Assembly: GCA_964533705.1 (NCBI GenBank)
Contig: CAZHMN010000018.1
Coordinates: 1-40,280 of the forward strand
Direction: 5' to 3'
Source: CAZHMN01 sp964533705
GTDB taxonomy: Bacteria > Electryoneota > B3-LCP
DNA length: 40,280 bases
How positions within the stretch are numbered: position 1 is the first letter of the stretch; each line of letters starts with the position of its first letter. Of this stretch, positions 25,128 to 34,437 are shown one piece after another. The notes beneath the pieces are model-generated. The model saw nothing but the letters and a program-made list of their open reading frames with translations. It made no database searches and was not told where the DNA came from. A program made the position numbers and the translations under genes.

Positions 25128-26531
25128 ATGCTGAAGATGCAACGTACGGTCAAGAGTTCTATTTCGTATTCCGGAGTCGGGTTGCACACCGGCGAGCCCT
25201 GCTCTTTGACCTTCAATCCCGCTCCCGTCGGACATGGGATACAATTTAAGAGACTCGATATCCCCAATTCCCCGCCCATACCGGCGACGATTGATTACGT
25301 CGTGGACATTTCCCGGGGAACGATCATCGGTCGGGATGATATCAAAATCCATACCGTGGAGCACGTGCTGGCGGCTCTGGCCGGGTTGGAGGTTGATAAC
25401 GTGTTGATCAATTTGACGGCGAGCGAGCCGCCCGTCGGCGATGGATCGGCGCTGCCCTTTGTCAAGGCTTTGAATGATGTAGGCTTCGAAGAGCAGCCTT
25501 CACCCAGGGAATATCTGGAAATCGAGAACACCATAATTTATCACAATGAAGAAAAGGGAATTGACCTGGTCGCCATGCCCGCACCGATCTTTCGTATTAC
25601 CTACATGGTTGATTATCCCAATACCGCCCTGGGGACGCAGTACACTTCGCTCTACGATCTGCAGGAAGAGTTCGTCAGTGAATTCGCTTCAGCCAGGACA
25701 TTTGCCTTCCTGTCTGAAGTGGAAGAATTGAAGAATCAGGGATTAATCAAGGGCGGCAGTCTGGATAACGCGGTGGTTTTCGTTGATCGTGACGTGGATG
25801 ATTCCGAGTTCGAGCGGTTGAAGAACCTCTTTGGGATGAAATCTTCGGTTATTAGAGGAGATAATGGTATTTTGGACGGGCGAGAGCTGCGGTATTACAA
25901 TGAACCTGTACGACATAAAACCCTGGATTTGATCGGGGATCTGGCTCTGTTAGGTTTTCCTATACAGGGGCACGTCATGGCGGCGCGCGCCGGTCATGCC
26001 GCTCATGTCGAACTGGTGCGAATGCTCCGCAAAGAGTATGAGAAGAATAAGATCATAAGAACTTATGGAGGGAAAACCTCAGCAAAAGTCATCTTCGATG
26101 CCGCCGCTATCAGCCGCATCCTGCCGCACCGTTATCCCTTCCTATTGGTTGACAAAATCCTGGAGCTTATACCCGGTGAAAAGGTCAGCGGAGTGAAGAG
26201 TGTGACGATCAATGAGCCCTTCTTTCAGGGGCATTTCCCGGGCTACCCGATTATGCCCGGAGTACTGGTGATCGAAGCACTGGGGCAAGCGGGGGGTGTG
26301 TTGCTCTTGAATTCGGTAGATGAACCCGAGAAAAAGCTGGTATTCTTCACCGGCCTTGATAACGTCCGTTTCCGTCAGCCGGTACGCCCCGGCGATCAGC
26401 TTTATCTCCAGGTAGAAATGGACTTTTTCCGCCGCGGGATATGCCGGATGGTTGGCAAAGCCTATGTGGACGACGTCGTTGTGGCCGAAGCGACCATGTC
26501 TGCCGTTGTGCGGAACAAGGAGGACGTATGA
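25128..26531 (+). CDS. lpxC-fabZ: Bifunctional UDP-3-O-acyl-GlcNAc deacetylase / 3-hydroxyacyl-ACP dehydratase (LpxC-FabZ fusion)
   Basis: Two complete enzymes are fused. Residues 1 to about 305 are LpxC, the zinc deacetylase that commits to lipid A: HTVEHVLAAL with zinc ligand H79, VRHKTLDLIGDLALLG with H263 and D267, and catalytic H290 in RAGHAAHVEL. Residues from about 322 to the end are FabZ, which dehydrates 3-hydroxyacyl-ACP: ILPHRYPFLLVDKIL, QGHFPGYPIMPGV with H369, and E383 in VIEALGQAGG. The fusion is known in Bacteroidetes and some related phyla. Both active sites look intact. It lies between lpxD and lpxA, with an ATGA overlap to lpxA. Confidence 0.96.
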   Translation: MLKMQRTVKSSISYSGVGLHTGEPCSLTFNPAPVGHGIQFKRLDIPNSPPIPATIDYVVDISRGTIIGRDDIKIHTVEHVLAALAGLEVDNVLINLTASEPPVGDGSALPFVKALNDVGFEEQPSPREYLEIENTIIYHNEEKGIDLVAMPAPIFRITYMVDYPNTALGTQYTSLYDLQEEFVSEFASARTFAFLSEVEELKNQGLIKGGSLDNAVVFVDRDVDDSEFERLKNLFGMKSSVIRGDNGILDGRELRYYNEPVRHKTLDLIGDLALLGFPIQGHVMAARAGHAAHVELVRMLRKEYEKNKIIRTYGGKTSAKVIFDAAAISRILPHRYPFLLVDKILELIPGEKVSGVKSVTINEPFFQGHFPGYPIMPGVLVIEALGQAGGVLLLNSVDEPEKKLVFFTGLDNVRFRQPVRPGDQLYLQVEMDFFRRGICRMVGKAYVDDVVVAEATMSAVVRNKEDV

Positions 26532-27295
26532 AAATTCACTCCACCGCCATTATTGACGCCAGTGCAGAATTGGGCGAAGACGTCGAAATCGGCCCCTACA
26601 CGATCATCGAAGCTGGCGTTGTAGTCGGTTCTGAATCCAGGATAGGCTCTCACGTTCTCCTGGCTTCCGGCGCGCGATTAGGTAAGGACGTCCAGGTTTT
26701 TAAGGGAGCCGTGATCGGAATGGCGCCGCAAGATTTGAAGTTTAAAGGGGAGCCCTCTGTTGCCCTCGTGGGTGACAGGACGATCGTGAGGGAATTTGCC
26801 ACCATCCATCGGGGAACCGAGGCCAGCGGCAAGACGGTTGTCGGCGCCGAGTGTTTGTTGATGGCCTATTCCCACGTCGCCCATGATTGCGTGCTGGAGA
26901 ATAAGGTTCTTTTGGCGAATTCGGTCAATTTAGGGGGGCACGTTTATATAGGCGAACAAGCTGGCATCGGTGGGATTGTCCCGGTACATCAATTTGTACA
27001 CATCGGCAAACACGCTTTTATAGCCGGAGGCACCCGCGTACCCAAAGACGTTCCGCCTTTCGTTCTGGCGGCCAACGAACCTCTGCGTTTCGCAGGTCTA
27101 AATACCGTTGGTCTGAAGCGGCATGGGTTCTCCGCCGAAAGAATCGCCGCCATCAAGCACGCCTATAAGTTGATCTATCTGAGTGACTTAAACGTTTCGC
27201 AGGGAATCACTCGCATCAAAGAGGAAATGGAAATCACTCCGGACATTCAGGAGATTATTGATTTTATCGAAGGAAGTGAGCGAGGAATCATCTAA
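26528..27295 (+). CDS. lpxA: UDP-N-acetylglucosamine acyltransferase LpxA
   Basis: LpxA attaches the 3-O-acyl chain to UDP-GlcNAc, the first lipid A step. Hexapeptide repeats fill residues 4 to about 180. The catalytic His is H119 in AYSHVAHDC. AVIGMAPQDLKFKGE and GIGGIVPVHQFVHIG are LpxA signatures that set it apart from LpxD. The C-terminal helices include LNTVGLKRHGFSAERI. ATG 26528 is taken because it overlaps the fabZ stop (ATGA) and follows AAGGAGG; the frame is open further upstream but inside the previous gene. Length (255) is normal. Confidence 0.96.
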   Translation: MKIHSTAIIDASAELGEDVEIGPYTIIEAGVVVGSESRIGSHVLLASGARLGKDVQVFKGAVIGMAPQDLKFKGEPSVALVGDRTIVREFATIHRGTEASGKTVVGAECLLMAYSHVAHDCVLENKVLLANSVNLGGHVYIGEQAGIGGIVPVHQFVHIGKHAFIAGGTRVPKDVPPFVLAANEPLRFAGLNTVGLKRHGFSAERIAAIKHAYKLIYLSDLNVSQGITRIKEEMEITPDIQEIIDFIEGSERGII

Positions 27296-28160
27296 AAACT
27301 ACTCCGGTCGCCTCATTCAGGACGGCACCCATTCAGGCGCCTTTAACATGGCGGCGGATCTCTATTTCTCTCAGGAAAGCGAGCGAACCTCTGAGCCGTA
27401 TCTGCGGCTTTATGCCTGGGACAAGCCGACGCTGTCCCTGGGTTTTCATCAGAAGATTTCTGAAACGATCCGAAAACGTTGCCAGGAGATAGGCATCCCA
27501 ATCGTCCGGCGGCCGACGGGCGGGCGGGCGGTACTGCACCATCGGGAATTAACCTATTGCCTCTGCCTGCCGCTCAAGCATCCTCTGTTTCAGAGGGCCC
27601 GCGGTGAGCTTTTGCGGCAGATCGGAACGATCTTTGTAAGCGCCGCAAATGAGATCGGCATCGGGGCGGAATTGGTTCGAGTCGGCAGCCGCAATGCCGG
27701 AAATAAAGCGGTATTGCGCAAAGCCAGCCCTCTGTGTTTTGATAGCGCATCACGCTGGGAAGTACAAATTTCGGGGCGCAAGTGGATCGGATCGGCGCAG
27801 CGGTTCTTCCCCGACGTTTTGTTGCAGCACGGTTCGATTCTGCTGGGCGATAGTGATGTTGATCTCGCGGCTCTTTTTGGCCTATCGGGTCGGTCATCTG
27901 AGAAGATAAAAGATCAATCGAGGCACCGCTGGGATCGCCTTGCTGCGAAGATCAAGTTGGACGATCTGCGATCAGCGATTCCTGCTGCTTTCCGCAGATT
28001 CTGGGGCATCTCCTGGCGTCAGGAGCCTTTATCGGCTGCCGAAATTGAGTTCGTCGCTTCCTCGGCTCAGGATTATCAGAATCACTGGGGACGAGGACGC
28101 CTCCTTGAATCAGACCAAGCGCCAACGAAATTTAATGAGTTGACAACCACTGAAACCTAA
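27258..28160 (+). CDS. Lipoate-protein ligase A / octanoyltransferase LipM-family protein
   Basis: The product belongs to the BPL/LplA/LipB fold that transfers lipoyl or octanoyl groups to carrier proteins such as GcvH and E2 subunits. RRPTGGRAVLHHRELTYCL is the substrate-binding signature. SGRKWIGSAQRFF carries the conserved Lys, and LLQHGSILLGD follows. A Cys in SPLCFDSASRWEV sits where LipM octanoyltransferases have their active Cys, so LipM activity is more likely than lipoate ligase, but this is not certain. The start is TTG 27258 (AGGAG just before) or GTG 27276; both overlap lpxA. No lipA or glycine cleavage gene is near. Confidence 0.82.
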   Translation: MILSKEVSEESSKNYSGRLIQDGTHSGAFNMAADLYFSQESERTSEPYLRLYAWDKPTLSLGFHQKISETIRKRCQEIGIPIVRRPTGGRAVLHHRELTYCLCLPLKHPLFQRARGELLRQIGTIFVSAANEIGIGAELVRVGSRNAGNKAVLRKASPLCFDSASRWEVQISGRKWIGSAQRFFPDVLLQHGSILLGDSDVDLAALFGLSGRSSEKIKDQSRHRWDRLAAKIKLDDLRSAIPAAFRRFWGISWRQEPLSAAEIEFVASSAQDYQNHWGRGRLLESDQAPTKFNELTTTET

Positions 28161-28181
28161 AAGGAAATTCGCGGAGGAGTC

Positions 28182-29030
28182 ATGAAACGTATCGCACTAA
28201 TCTCGATTGTGGTCATTTTGGCCTTTTCTGCGTCTCAAGCGCTGGCTCAGGACGATGACGATAATTTTTACGATGAGATCAAGAAATATGCCGAATCCGA
28301 ATTGGAGGATGTGGCTAAACCTTTAGTTGAGGCGTTTGGCACCGGCGTCTGCGGCGGTCTCTATCATACGGGGAAAACCCATGGCACTCTGGGATTTGAC
28401 GTGGGAGTGCGCAGCATGATGGTGTTCATCCCCGAAGGTAAGAGCGAAATCCTCGATTCTTCCGATGTTTCCTTCTTCCCGGTTCCAGTCATCCAGGCCT
28501 CGGTAGGCTTGCCCATGGATTTCGAAGTGACGGCCAGGGGTTTCGGGGTCAAATTCGAGGATGAGACCATTTCCCTGATCGGTGTCGGAGTGAAGAAGGG
28601 ATTCAGTTCCTACATCCCCGTACCCGGATTCCCCGACGTCTCTGCCATGGTGGCCTATCACCGCTTCGCTGCCGGCGATGTTCTGCATTCCAGGCACCTC
28701 AGCTTTGACGTCATGGTTTCAAAGAGCTTTCTGGTGATCTCCCCATACGGCGGCTTCGGATACGACATCCACTCGATGAATTTCGAGTATACTTATATTG
28801 ATCCNNNNNNNNNNNNNNNNNNNNNNNNNNNNNNNNNNNNNNNNNNNNNNNNNNNNNNNNNNNNNNNNNNNNNNNNNNNNNNNNNNNNNNNNNNNNNNNN
28901 NNNNGCCAACACCACCCGCTTGACGTTGGGTTTGAAACTGACGCCGCTTCCTTTCGTCAATATTTTCGCGGACTACAATATCAGCAAGTTCTCTCAGCTC
29001 ACCGTGGGTCTGGCCATCAGCTTCCGCTGA
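28182..29030 (+). CDS. DUF6588-like outer-membrane barrel protein, interrupted by assembly gap
   Basis: A signal peptide (cleavage near residue 22, ALA before QDDDD) is followed by an acidic stretch and a segment PLVEAFGTGVCGGLYHTGKTH that I associate with DUF6588 proteins. The mature chain alternates strand-like segments (TLGFDVGVRSMMVFIP, ISLIGVGVKKGFSSYIP) and ends in FSQLTVGLAISFR, with a terminal aromatic-Arg typical of barrels. 100 Ns remove part of the barrel; the frame is the same on both sides. Function is unknown. GGAGGAG precedes the ATG. Confidence 0.65.
   Translation: MKRIALISIVVILAFSASQALAQDDDDNFYDEIKKYAESELEDVAKPLVEAFGTGVCGGLYHTGKTHGTLGFDVGVRSMMVFIPEGKSEILDSSDVSFFPVPVIQASVGLPMDFEVTARGFGVKFEDETISLIGVGVKKGFSSYIPVPGFPDVSAMVAYHRFAAGDVLHSRHLSFDVMVSKSFLVISPYGGFGYDIHSMNFEYTYIDXXXXXXXXXXXXXXXXXXXXXXXXXXXXXXXXXXANTTRLTLGLKLTPLPFVNIFADYNISKFSQLTVGLAISFR
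28805..28904. other. Assembly gap (100 Ns) inside the DUF6588-like gene
   Basis: A second run of exactly 100 Ns, again the usual placeholder length, so the true missing length is unknown. Confidence 0.98.
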
Positions 29031-29066
29031 TGAAAGGCCGCGTTCAGAGCTCTGCATTGAGAAAAG

Positions 29067-30230
29067 ATGAAGAATATCGCCATACTGGGTTCGACCGGTT
29101 CCATCGGCCGCAATACGCTGGAAGTTATTACTCAACTGGGGAAGGAGTACCGGGTTTACAGCTTGGCGGCGCGTACACAGGTTGAATTGTTAGCGGAACA
29201 GGTTCGCTACTTCAAACCCAGGCAACTCGCCATCGCGGATCCCGGTGGAGAAGATGAAATCCGGGCATTACTGGGAACCAACTCCTTCGATCTGCTCTCC
29301 GGGGAAGATGCCCTCGTTCAGCTCGCCCAGGCTCCTGAAACCGACGTGGTCGTCAACGCGCTCGTGGGTGCTATCGGATTGCGGGCCACCCTGGCGGCTC
29401 TGCAAGCGGGCAAGATCGTCGCTCTGGCCAACAAGGAAAGCATCGTTATGGCCGGGCATCTGGTGATGGAGGCTGTGGCGGAAAGCGAAGGACTGCTCGT
29501 CCCCATTGATTCCGAGCATTCAGCCGTGCTTCAATGCCTGAGGGGGGAAGATCCTGAACAGGTGAAGCGATTGATTCTCACGGCTTCGGGAGGCCCTTTC
29601 TTGCGCAAAGCCCTGGAGGATTTCGAGGTCATCAAGCCTGAGGACGCCCTGCAGCATCCCAACTGGAAGATGGGGCCGAAGATAACGGTTGACAGCGCCA
29701 CGTTAATGAATAAAGGGTTGGAGGTCATCGAGGCACACTATCTTTTCAATCTTGCACCTGAGCGAATTCAGGTGGTGATCCATCCCCAATCCGTCATTCA
29801 TTCGCTGGTGGAGTTTATTGATGGATCGTTGAAAGCTCAACTTTCAACTCCTGACATGCGCATCCCGATCCAGTATGCTCTCACTTATCCGGAACGTCAA
29901 TCGGCTGAATTCGTAACGACCAATCTGGTCGAGATCGGTTCACTGGATTTCGAAGCGCCCGACTTCGATCGGTTTCCTTGCCTGAATCTAGCTTATGAAT
30001 CTCTGAAAAAGGGTGAAGGTTATCCAACGGTGCTGAACGCGGCGAATGAAGTGGCGGTGGAAGCTTTTCTGAGCGGCAGATTGGCCTTCAATCAGATCGC
30101 CGATTTAATAAAAGCCGTATTTAAAGCCTTTAAACCACTCGAGACTCTGGATTTGGATACGGTGCTGGAAGTTGACCGCTGGGCCAGGCAATGGTGCAGC
30201 GAAGAGATGAATAACCTGAACAGAGACTGA
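29067..30230 (+). CDS. dxr: 1-deoxy-D-xylulose 5-phosphate reductoisomerase Dxr (IspC)
   Basis: Dxr converts DXP to MEP with NADPH, the committed step of the non-mevalonate isoprenoid pathway. The N-terminal NADPH site is AILGSTGSIGRNTLEV. LANKESIVMAGHLV, IDSEHSAVLQCLRG, LTASGGPFL and WKMGPKITVDSATLMNKGLEVIEAH (in pieces around the metal and substrate site) are all present. Length (387) is normal. It sits just upstream of rseP, a frequent pairing. With uppS in the window it links isoprenoid supply to wall lipid carrier synthesis. Confidence 0.97.
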   Translation: MKNIAILGSTGSIGRNTLEVITQLGKEYRVYSLAARTQVELLAEQVRYFKPRQLAIADPGGEDEIRALLGTNSFDLLSGEDALVQLAQAPETDVVVNALVGAIGLRATLAALQAGKIVALANKESIVMAGHLVMEAVAESEGLLVPIDSEHSAVLQCLRGEDPEQVKRLILTASGGPFLRKALEDFEVIKPEDALQHPNWKMGPKITVDSATLMNKGLEVIEAHYLFNLAPERIQVVIHPQSVIHSLVEFIDGSLKAQLSTPDMRIPIQYALTYPERQSAEFVTTNLVEIGSLDFEAPDFDRFPCLNLAYESLKKGEGYPTVLNAANEVAVEAFLSGRLAFNQIADLIKAVFKAFKPLETLDLDTVLEVDRWARQWCSEEMNNLNRD

Positions 30231-30241
30231 ATAAAAGACCC

Positions 30242-31312
30242 ATGATTATTACGCTAATTGCATTTATCGTCGTTCTGGGTGTGATCATTTTTGTTCACGA
30301 ACTGGGGCATTTCTTGGCCGCCAAACTGACGGGCGTTCGGGTGGAGACGTTTTCGCTGGGATTCCCTCCCCAAATGGTTTCCAAGAAGGTTGGGGAAACG
30401 GAGTACGCCATCGGTTGGATACCGTTGGGCGGATATGTGAAGATGTCCGGCATGGTTGATGAGAGCCTCGCCGATCAACCGTTGACGGGCGCGCCCTGGG
30501 AGTTCATGTCCAAGAATTTTTTCCAGAAAGTATTCGTCATCAGCGCCGGAGTTTTGATGAATTTTTTGCTGGGTGTCCTGGTGTATTTTCTTCTAACCTG
30601 GCGGATCGGCATTGGGGAAGTTGGTCAACCGGTTGTCGGTTACGTGGCGGAGGGATATCCCGCTGCTGAAATAGGCTTGCAGGTCGGCGACCGCATCATC
30701 GCGGTCGATGGCGATAGCATTAAGGTCTGGCAGGATTTGACGGAAGCGATTCACCCCCGCACGGGCGATACGCTGACCGTCACCTGGCTGCGTGAAGGCG
30801 AAGTTTTTTCTGCGGAGGTCGTACCGGTCGGTTACGAATACACCCGGGGCGACAGCACTCTCTCTTTTGGTCGGATCGGCATTAATCCTCTGCCGGAATT
30901 CAGGAAAGTCGGCATCATCAAGGCGTTGGGAAATGGTTTTGAGCTCACCGGCTTTATCATCGTCGAGAGCCTCAAGGTGGTGAAGATGCTGATCGTGGGT
31001 CAGGCCAAGATCAACGAGGTCGCCGGCCCTGTCGGTATCGCTCAGCTCTCCGGCCAGACGCTTCGTTCCGGCATCGTTGATTACATCTCATTGATCGCTC
31101 AGGTTTCGATCAGCATCGGTTTGCTCAATATTCTGCCCTTTCCCGTCCTCGATGGCGGTCATCTGATTTTCATCGGCGTGGAAGCGATCATCCGCCGACC
31201 TATCTCCAGCAAGGTTAAACTGAGCATTCAGAAGATAGGCATGGCACTGATTCTGGCGTTTGTCTTATTAGTTACGTATAATGACATTATGAGAGTTATC
31301 TTTGGACAATGA
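30242..31312 (+). CDS. rseP: Site-2 intramembrane zinc protease RseP
   Basis: RseP cleaves membrane proteins such as anti-sigma factors and leftover signal peptides. The zinc motif HELGH is at residues 19-23 in the first membrane helix. GGYVKMSGM and the beta-loop follow, then one PDZ domain (about 128-195; GYVAEGYPAAEIGLQVGDRI). The third zinc ligand is D304 in LPFPVLDGGH. Membrane segments occur near 3-25, 92-118, 283-312 and 330-352. Only one PDZ domain is seen, against two in E. coli RseP, which is usual in other phyla. It overlaps the next gene at ATGATG. Confidence 0.95.
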   Translation: MIITLIAFIVVLGVIIFVHELGHFLAAKLTGVRVETFSLGFPPQMVSKKVGETEYAIGWIPLGGYVKMSGMVDESLADQPLTGAPWEFMSKNFFQKVFVISAGVLMNFLLGVLVYFLLTWRIGIGEVGQPVVGYVAEGYPAAEIGLQVGDRIIAVDGDSIKVWQDLTEAIHPRTGDTLTVTWLREGEVFSAEVVPVGYEYTRGDSTLSFGRIGINPLPEFRKVGIIKALGNGFELTGFIIVESLKVVKMLIVGQAKINEVAGPVGIAQLSGQTLRSGIVDYISLIAQVSISIGLLNILPFPVLDGGHLIFIGVEAIIRRPISSKVKLSIQKIGMALILAFVLLVTYNDIMRVIFGQ

Positions 31313-32691
31313 TGAACCGATATCCTCTTCTACTGGTCATATCCTTTCTATCGCTGCTCTGGGTTGGCTGCGCCTCCCGCCGTCAACCGGCTGTGACTGA
31401 GGAGCAGACCATTCAGGCGGAACCGTCACCGCAGGCGCTGGATCATTTCCTCCGCGGAGTCATCTACGACCAACAAGGTGAACTGACGCGAGCCATCGCC
31501 GAGTATCGTCGCGCGCTCAAATTTGATTCGACTTCGGGGAGCATCTATCAAGCTCTGGCCGAAGATTACCTGGCTCTGCATTTGCCGGACGACGCCATTT
31601 CTCTGCTTTATACTGCTTTGAAATATGATTCACTGGACGTCGAAGTTCTCCAATTTTTAAGCGACGTTCTGGTTCAGGTGGGCCGGCTTGATTCGGCGGC
31701 TTCGCTGCTGGACAGACTGGTGCGGAACCATCCCGATGAACCCTCCTATCACCTCAATCTGGCGAATGTTCATCTTCGGGCCAATCGCGTGCCGGAAGCC
31801 ATTGAACAATACCGGGAAGCTTTGGAACTTCAGCCCGCCAACCGGGAAGCCTTGGGGAAACTGAGCACGTTACTGATCAGCCAGGGTGATTACCAGAATG
31901 CTCTGGATGCGGCTATCAGGCTTTATGAGTTAAGTCCGAACGACGATCGGGTCTGCTTCACGGTCGCATCGCTTTTAGCGGAACTGAACAGATCTGCAGA
32001 GGCGGACAGCTTCTTTGCAGAAGCGGCCGAATTGAATCCGGATGATCCCCGTTACTTTACGAATTGGGCCTATATGCACATGAATAATCGGGAATATGAC
32101 CGCGCTGTCGAAATCTTGCAGAAGGGGACGTATTACCACGCTACCGCGCCCAATATATGGGCGCTGCTGGGGTCTGCCTATCAGTTATCTGACCAGGATT
32201 CGCTGGCCCTGGAGGCGCTGGACGTTTCCCTGGAACTGGATGCCAGCCAGATCGGAGCGTATATCACCCTGGGATTTATCTACGACGAGCGCGGGGACTG
32301 GGATAAGGCCATTGAAGTTTACGATCAGGCCCTGACGATTTCGCCGGATGATGCATTGTTGCTCAATAATTACGCTTACCTCCTGGCGCAGAAGGGGACT
32401 CGCCTGGAAGATGCCATGTCCATGGTTCAGAAGGCGCTGGAGAAAAGTCCCGATAATCCCTCGTACCTGGATACCTACGGGTGGATTTACTTCGTTATGG
32501 GTGATTATTCCAAGGCCATGGAGTACATTCAGCGCGCCCTGGAATTGAATCCTGAAAATCCCGACATATTAGATCATATAGGCGATATATACGAAAAAAT
32601 GGGGGATTACGCCAAAGCCAGAGACGCCTGGATTAAGGCTCTGGAATTCGACCCGGAGAACATCCCGATTCGGGAGAAACTGGCCCGATGA
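31309..32691 (+). CDS. TPR-repeat lipoprotein (many repeats)
   Basis: A 460-residue lipoprotein with lipobox WVGC (C21). From about residue 45 to the end it is a continuous solenoid of tetratricopeptide repeats; the last ones (YLDTYGWIYFVMGDYSKAM, ILDHIGDIYEKMGDYAKAR) are near-canonical. Such a protein is expected on the periplasmic face of a membrane as a scaffold. It overlaps rseP and the next lipoprotein gene by four bases at each end (ATGA), so all are coupled. The second ATG (31312) is an equal start candidate. The partner complex is unknown. Confidence 0.88.
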   Translation: MMNRYPLLLVISFLSLLWVGCASRRQPAVTEEQTIQAEPSPQALDHFLRGVIYDQQGELTRAIAEYRRALKFDSTSGSIYQALAEDYLALHLPDDAISLLYTALKYDSLDVEVLQFLSDVLVQVGRLDSAASLLDRLVRNHPDEPSYHLNLANVHLRANRVPEAIEQYREALELQPANREALGKLSTLLISQGDYQNALDAAIRLYELSPNDDRVCFTVASLLAELNRSAEADSFFAEAAELNPDDPRYFTNWAYMHMNNREYDRAVEILQKGTYYHATAPNIWALLGSAYQLSDQDSLALEALDVSLELDASQIGAYITLGFIYDERGDWDKAIEVYDQALTISPDDALLLNNYAYLLAQKGTRLEDAMSMVQKALEKSPDNPSYLDTYGWIYFVMGDYSKAMEYIQRALELNPENPDILDHIGDIYEKMGDYAKARDAWIKALEFDPENIPIREKLAR

Positions 32692-33497
32692 TCCCCACGA
32701 TGAAGCGGGCGGGGATTCTGTTCTTTGCTATATCACTGCTTTTCCTCGGCTGCTCCCGGCCGCGCCCCCGGATCGAAAGTCTGCCTCTTCCCGACATACG
32801 TAATTTAAAGGAAAGGATTGAGAAAAACCGGGCGCGTTTGCGGGATTTCAAGGGACTGGGACTGATTCAGGTTTACGGCCCTGAAACCCGGGCAGCCATG
32901 GGAGTAAACGTTCGCTATCTCGCTACGGATTATCTGCAGATCACCTTGCGCGGAGCAATGGGGATCGAAGTGGGCACTCTGGCGCTGGCAGAAGGGCGAT
33001 ACCATCTGTCTTACCCCGGTTCTCGAATACCGCCCAGCGGCGAAATCGAAGACATTGTCCTGCCGGAAGAATTTGCTCTGCCGATACGCGGCGCAGAATT
33101 GGTGGATTTATTTCTGCCCTTCCCTTCCGAACCTAAAATTCCATCCCGGGCAAGCGTTCAACGCGATTTGGAAAGGCAGGAATATCTCCTCGCCTGGGAC
33201 GAGGATAGCACCTATTATCAGCTCTGGGTGGATGCCTTCAAGCCGGTTATTACGAAGGAGTTGCTCACATCTTCAGCCGGAGATACCGTTTGGTATAAAG
33301 AGTTAGGCTCTATAAAAAAGCGCTCGAAAGTTTTTATGCCTTCCGAATGGAATGTGCAAATCGGCAGTGGTCATAGCGCTATTACGGTGAAAATGAAATT
33401 GTCGAGTCTCTGGATAAACAGCGGCCTGGCACCATCCGATTTTGATACCGACGGTAAGGACGATAACGACACAGGGGAGGACCCTTTTGGCGGATGA
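32688..33497 (+). CDS. DUF4292-like lipoprotein
   Basis: The N-terminus has a lipobox FLGC (C22 from ATG 32688; ATG 32700 is an alternative). The mature part resembles DUF4292/LolB-like outer-membrane lipoproteins. These share a helix (NLKERIEKNRARLRDFKGLG) and then a half-open beta-barrel that could hold a lipid or another hydrophobic ligand. The C-terminus is acidic (DFDTDGKDDNDTGED). It overlaps the upstream TPR lipoprotein by four bases and the glycosyltransferase by eleven. A role in lipoprotein or envelope biogenesis is inferred from neighbours. Confidence 0.65.
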   Translation: MIPTMKRAGILFFAISLLFLGCSRPRPRIESLPLPDIRNLKERIEKNRARLRDFKGLGLIQVYGPETRAAMGVNVRYLATDYLQITLRGAMGIEVGTLALAEGRYHLSYPGSRIPPSGEIEDIVLPEEFALPIRGAELVDLFLPFPSEPKIPSRASVQRDLERQEYLLAWDEDSTYYQLWVDAFKPVITKELLTSSAGDTVWYKELGSIKKRSKVFMPSEWNVQIGSGHSAITVKMKLSSLWINSGLAPSDFDTDGKDDNDTGEDPFGG

Positions 33498-34437
33498 GAT
33501 AACTATCTCTGCGGTTGTGCCCCTTTTGAATGAAGAGGAATCCCTTCGAGAACTCTACCGCAGGTTGTCCGAAAACTTGAATTCGGAGGGGAACTGGGAG
33601 ATTATTTTCATAGACGACGGCAGCACGGACGGCTCGCTTGAGGTGCTGAAAAATCTCCACGCAGAAGATCCCCGAGTGCGGGTTATTTCGTTTCGGAAGA
33701 ATTACGGCAAATCAGCCGCTCTAAATGCCGGTTTCGATGCCGCTCAGGGGCGGTACGTTATAACCCTCGACGCCGACCTGCAGGACGATCCGGCGGAAAT
33801 TCCCAATCTGGTCAGCAAGCTCGAGGAGGGATTTGATCTGGTGTCGGGATGGAAGCGAAAGCGGCACGATCCGATCAGTAAAACTATTCCTTCTCGGTTA
33901 TTCAATTTTGTAACGGGAATTATTTCAGGTCTGCATATCCACGATTTCAACTGCGGATTAAAAATATATCGGCAAGAAGTGGTCAAACAGATGCCCGTCT
34001 ATGGTGAAATGCACCGTTTCTTGCCCGCCATAGCTCACTGGAACGGATTTCGTGTGGGTGAAATTCCGGTGAAACATCACCCCCGCAAGTTCGGCCGCAG
34101 CAAGTTCGGGACTTCGCGCTTCATGCACGGGTTTCTCGACCTGCTGTCCGTTACGTTGGTGTCCCGATTCATGAAGAAACCCATGCACTTCTTCGGCTCG
34201 GCCGGGGTGCTCCTCACTCTGGCAGGAATCGTTATTTTGGCCTATTTAACCTGGGGTTGGATGCACGGCATCTGGATCGGCGATCGCCCCATTTTCTTCC
34301 TGGGAATTTTATTAGTCATCTTCGGAGCGCAATCCTTTTCTCTGGGTTTTTTAAGCGAGCTGCTGACCCGCTCGACCGCGGATCGCCGCGAGTATTCATT
34401 TCGTCTTTTACTGGGGTTTGATCGGGAGTTGAAGTGA
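33487..34437 (+). CDS. Glycosyltransferase family 2, polyprenyl-phosphate type, with two C-terminal membrane helices
   Basis: The GT-A domain (about residues 6-215) opens with SAVVPLLNEEESL and contains FIDDGSTDGS and the metal-binding DAD (D95, D97) in TLDADLQDDPAEI. Two membrane helices follow (about 228-253 and 263-288). This layout matches DPM1/GtrB/ArnC-like enzymes that move a sugar from a nucleotide onto undecaprenyl or dolichyl phosphate. I choose TTG 33487 as start because AGGGGAGG (33473-33480) lies 6 bases before it and the product then begins at the family strand. It overlaps the next glycosyltransferase by GTGA. Donor sugar unknown. Confidence 0.88.
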   Translation: MADEITISAVVPLLNEEESLRELYRRLSENLNSEGNWEIIFIDDGSTDGSLEVLKNLHAEDPRVRVISFRKNYGKSAALNAGFDAAQGRYVITLDADLQDDPAEIPNLVSKLEEGFDLVSGWKRKRHDPISKTIPSRLFNFVTGIISGLHIHDFNCGLKIYRQEVVKQMPVYGEMHRFLPAIAHWNGFRVGEIPVKHHPRKFGRSKFGTSRFMHGFLDLLSVTLVSRFMKKPMHFFGSAGVLLTLAGIVILAYLTWGWMHGIWIGDRPIFFLGILLVIFGAQSFSLGFLSELLTRSTADRREYSFRLLLGFDRELK

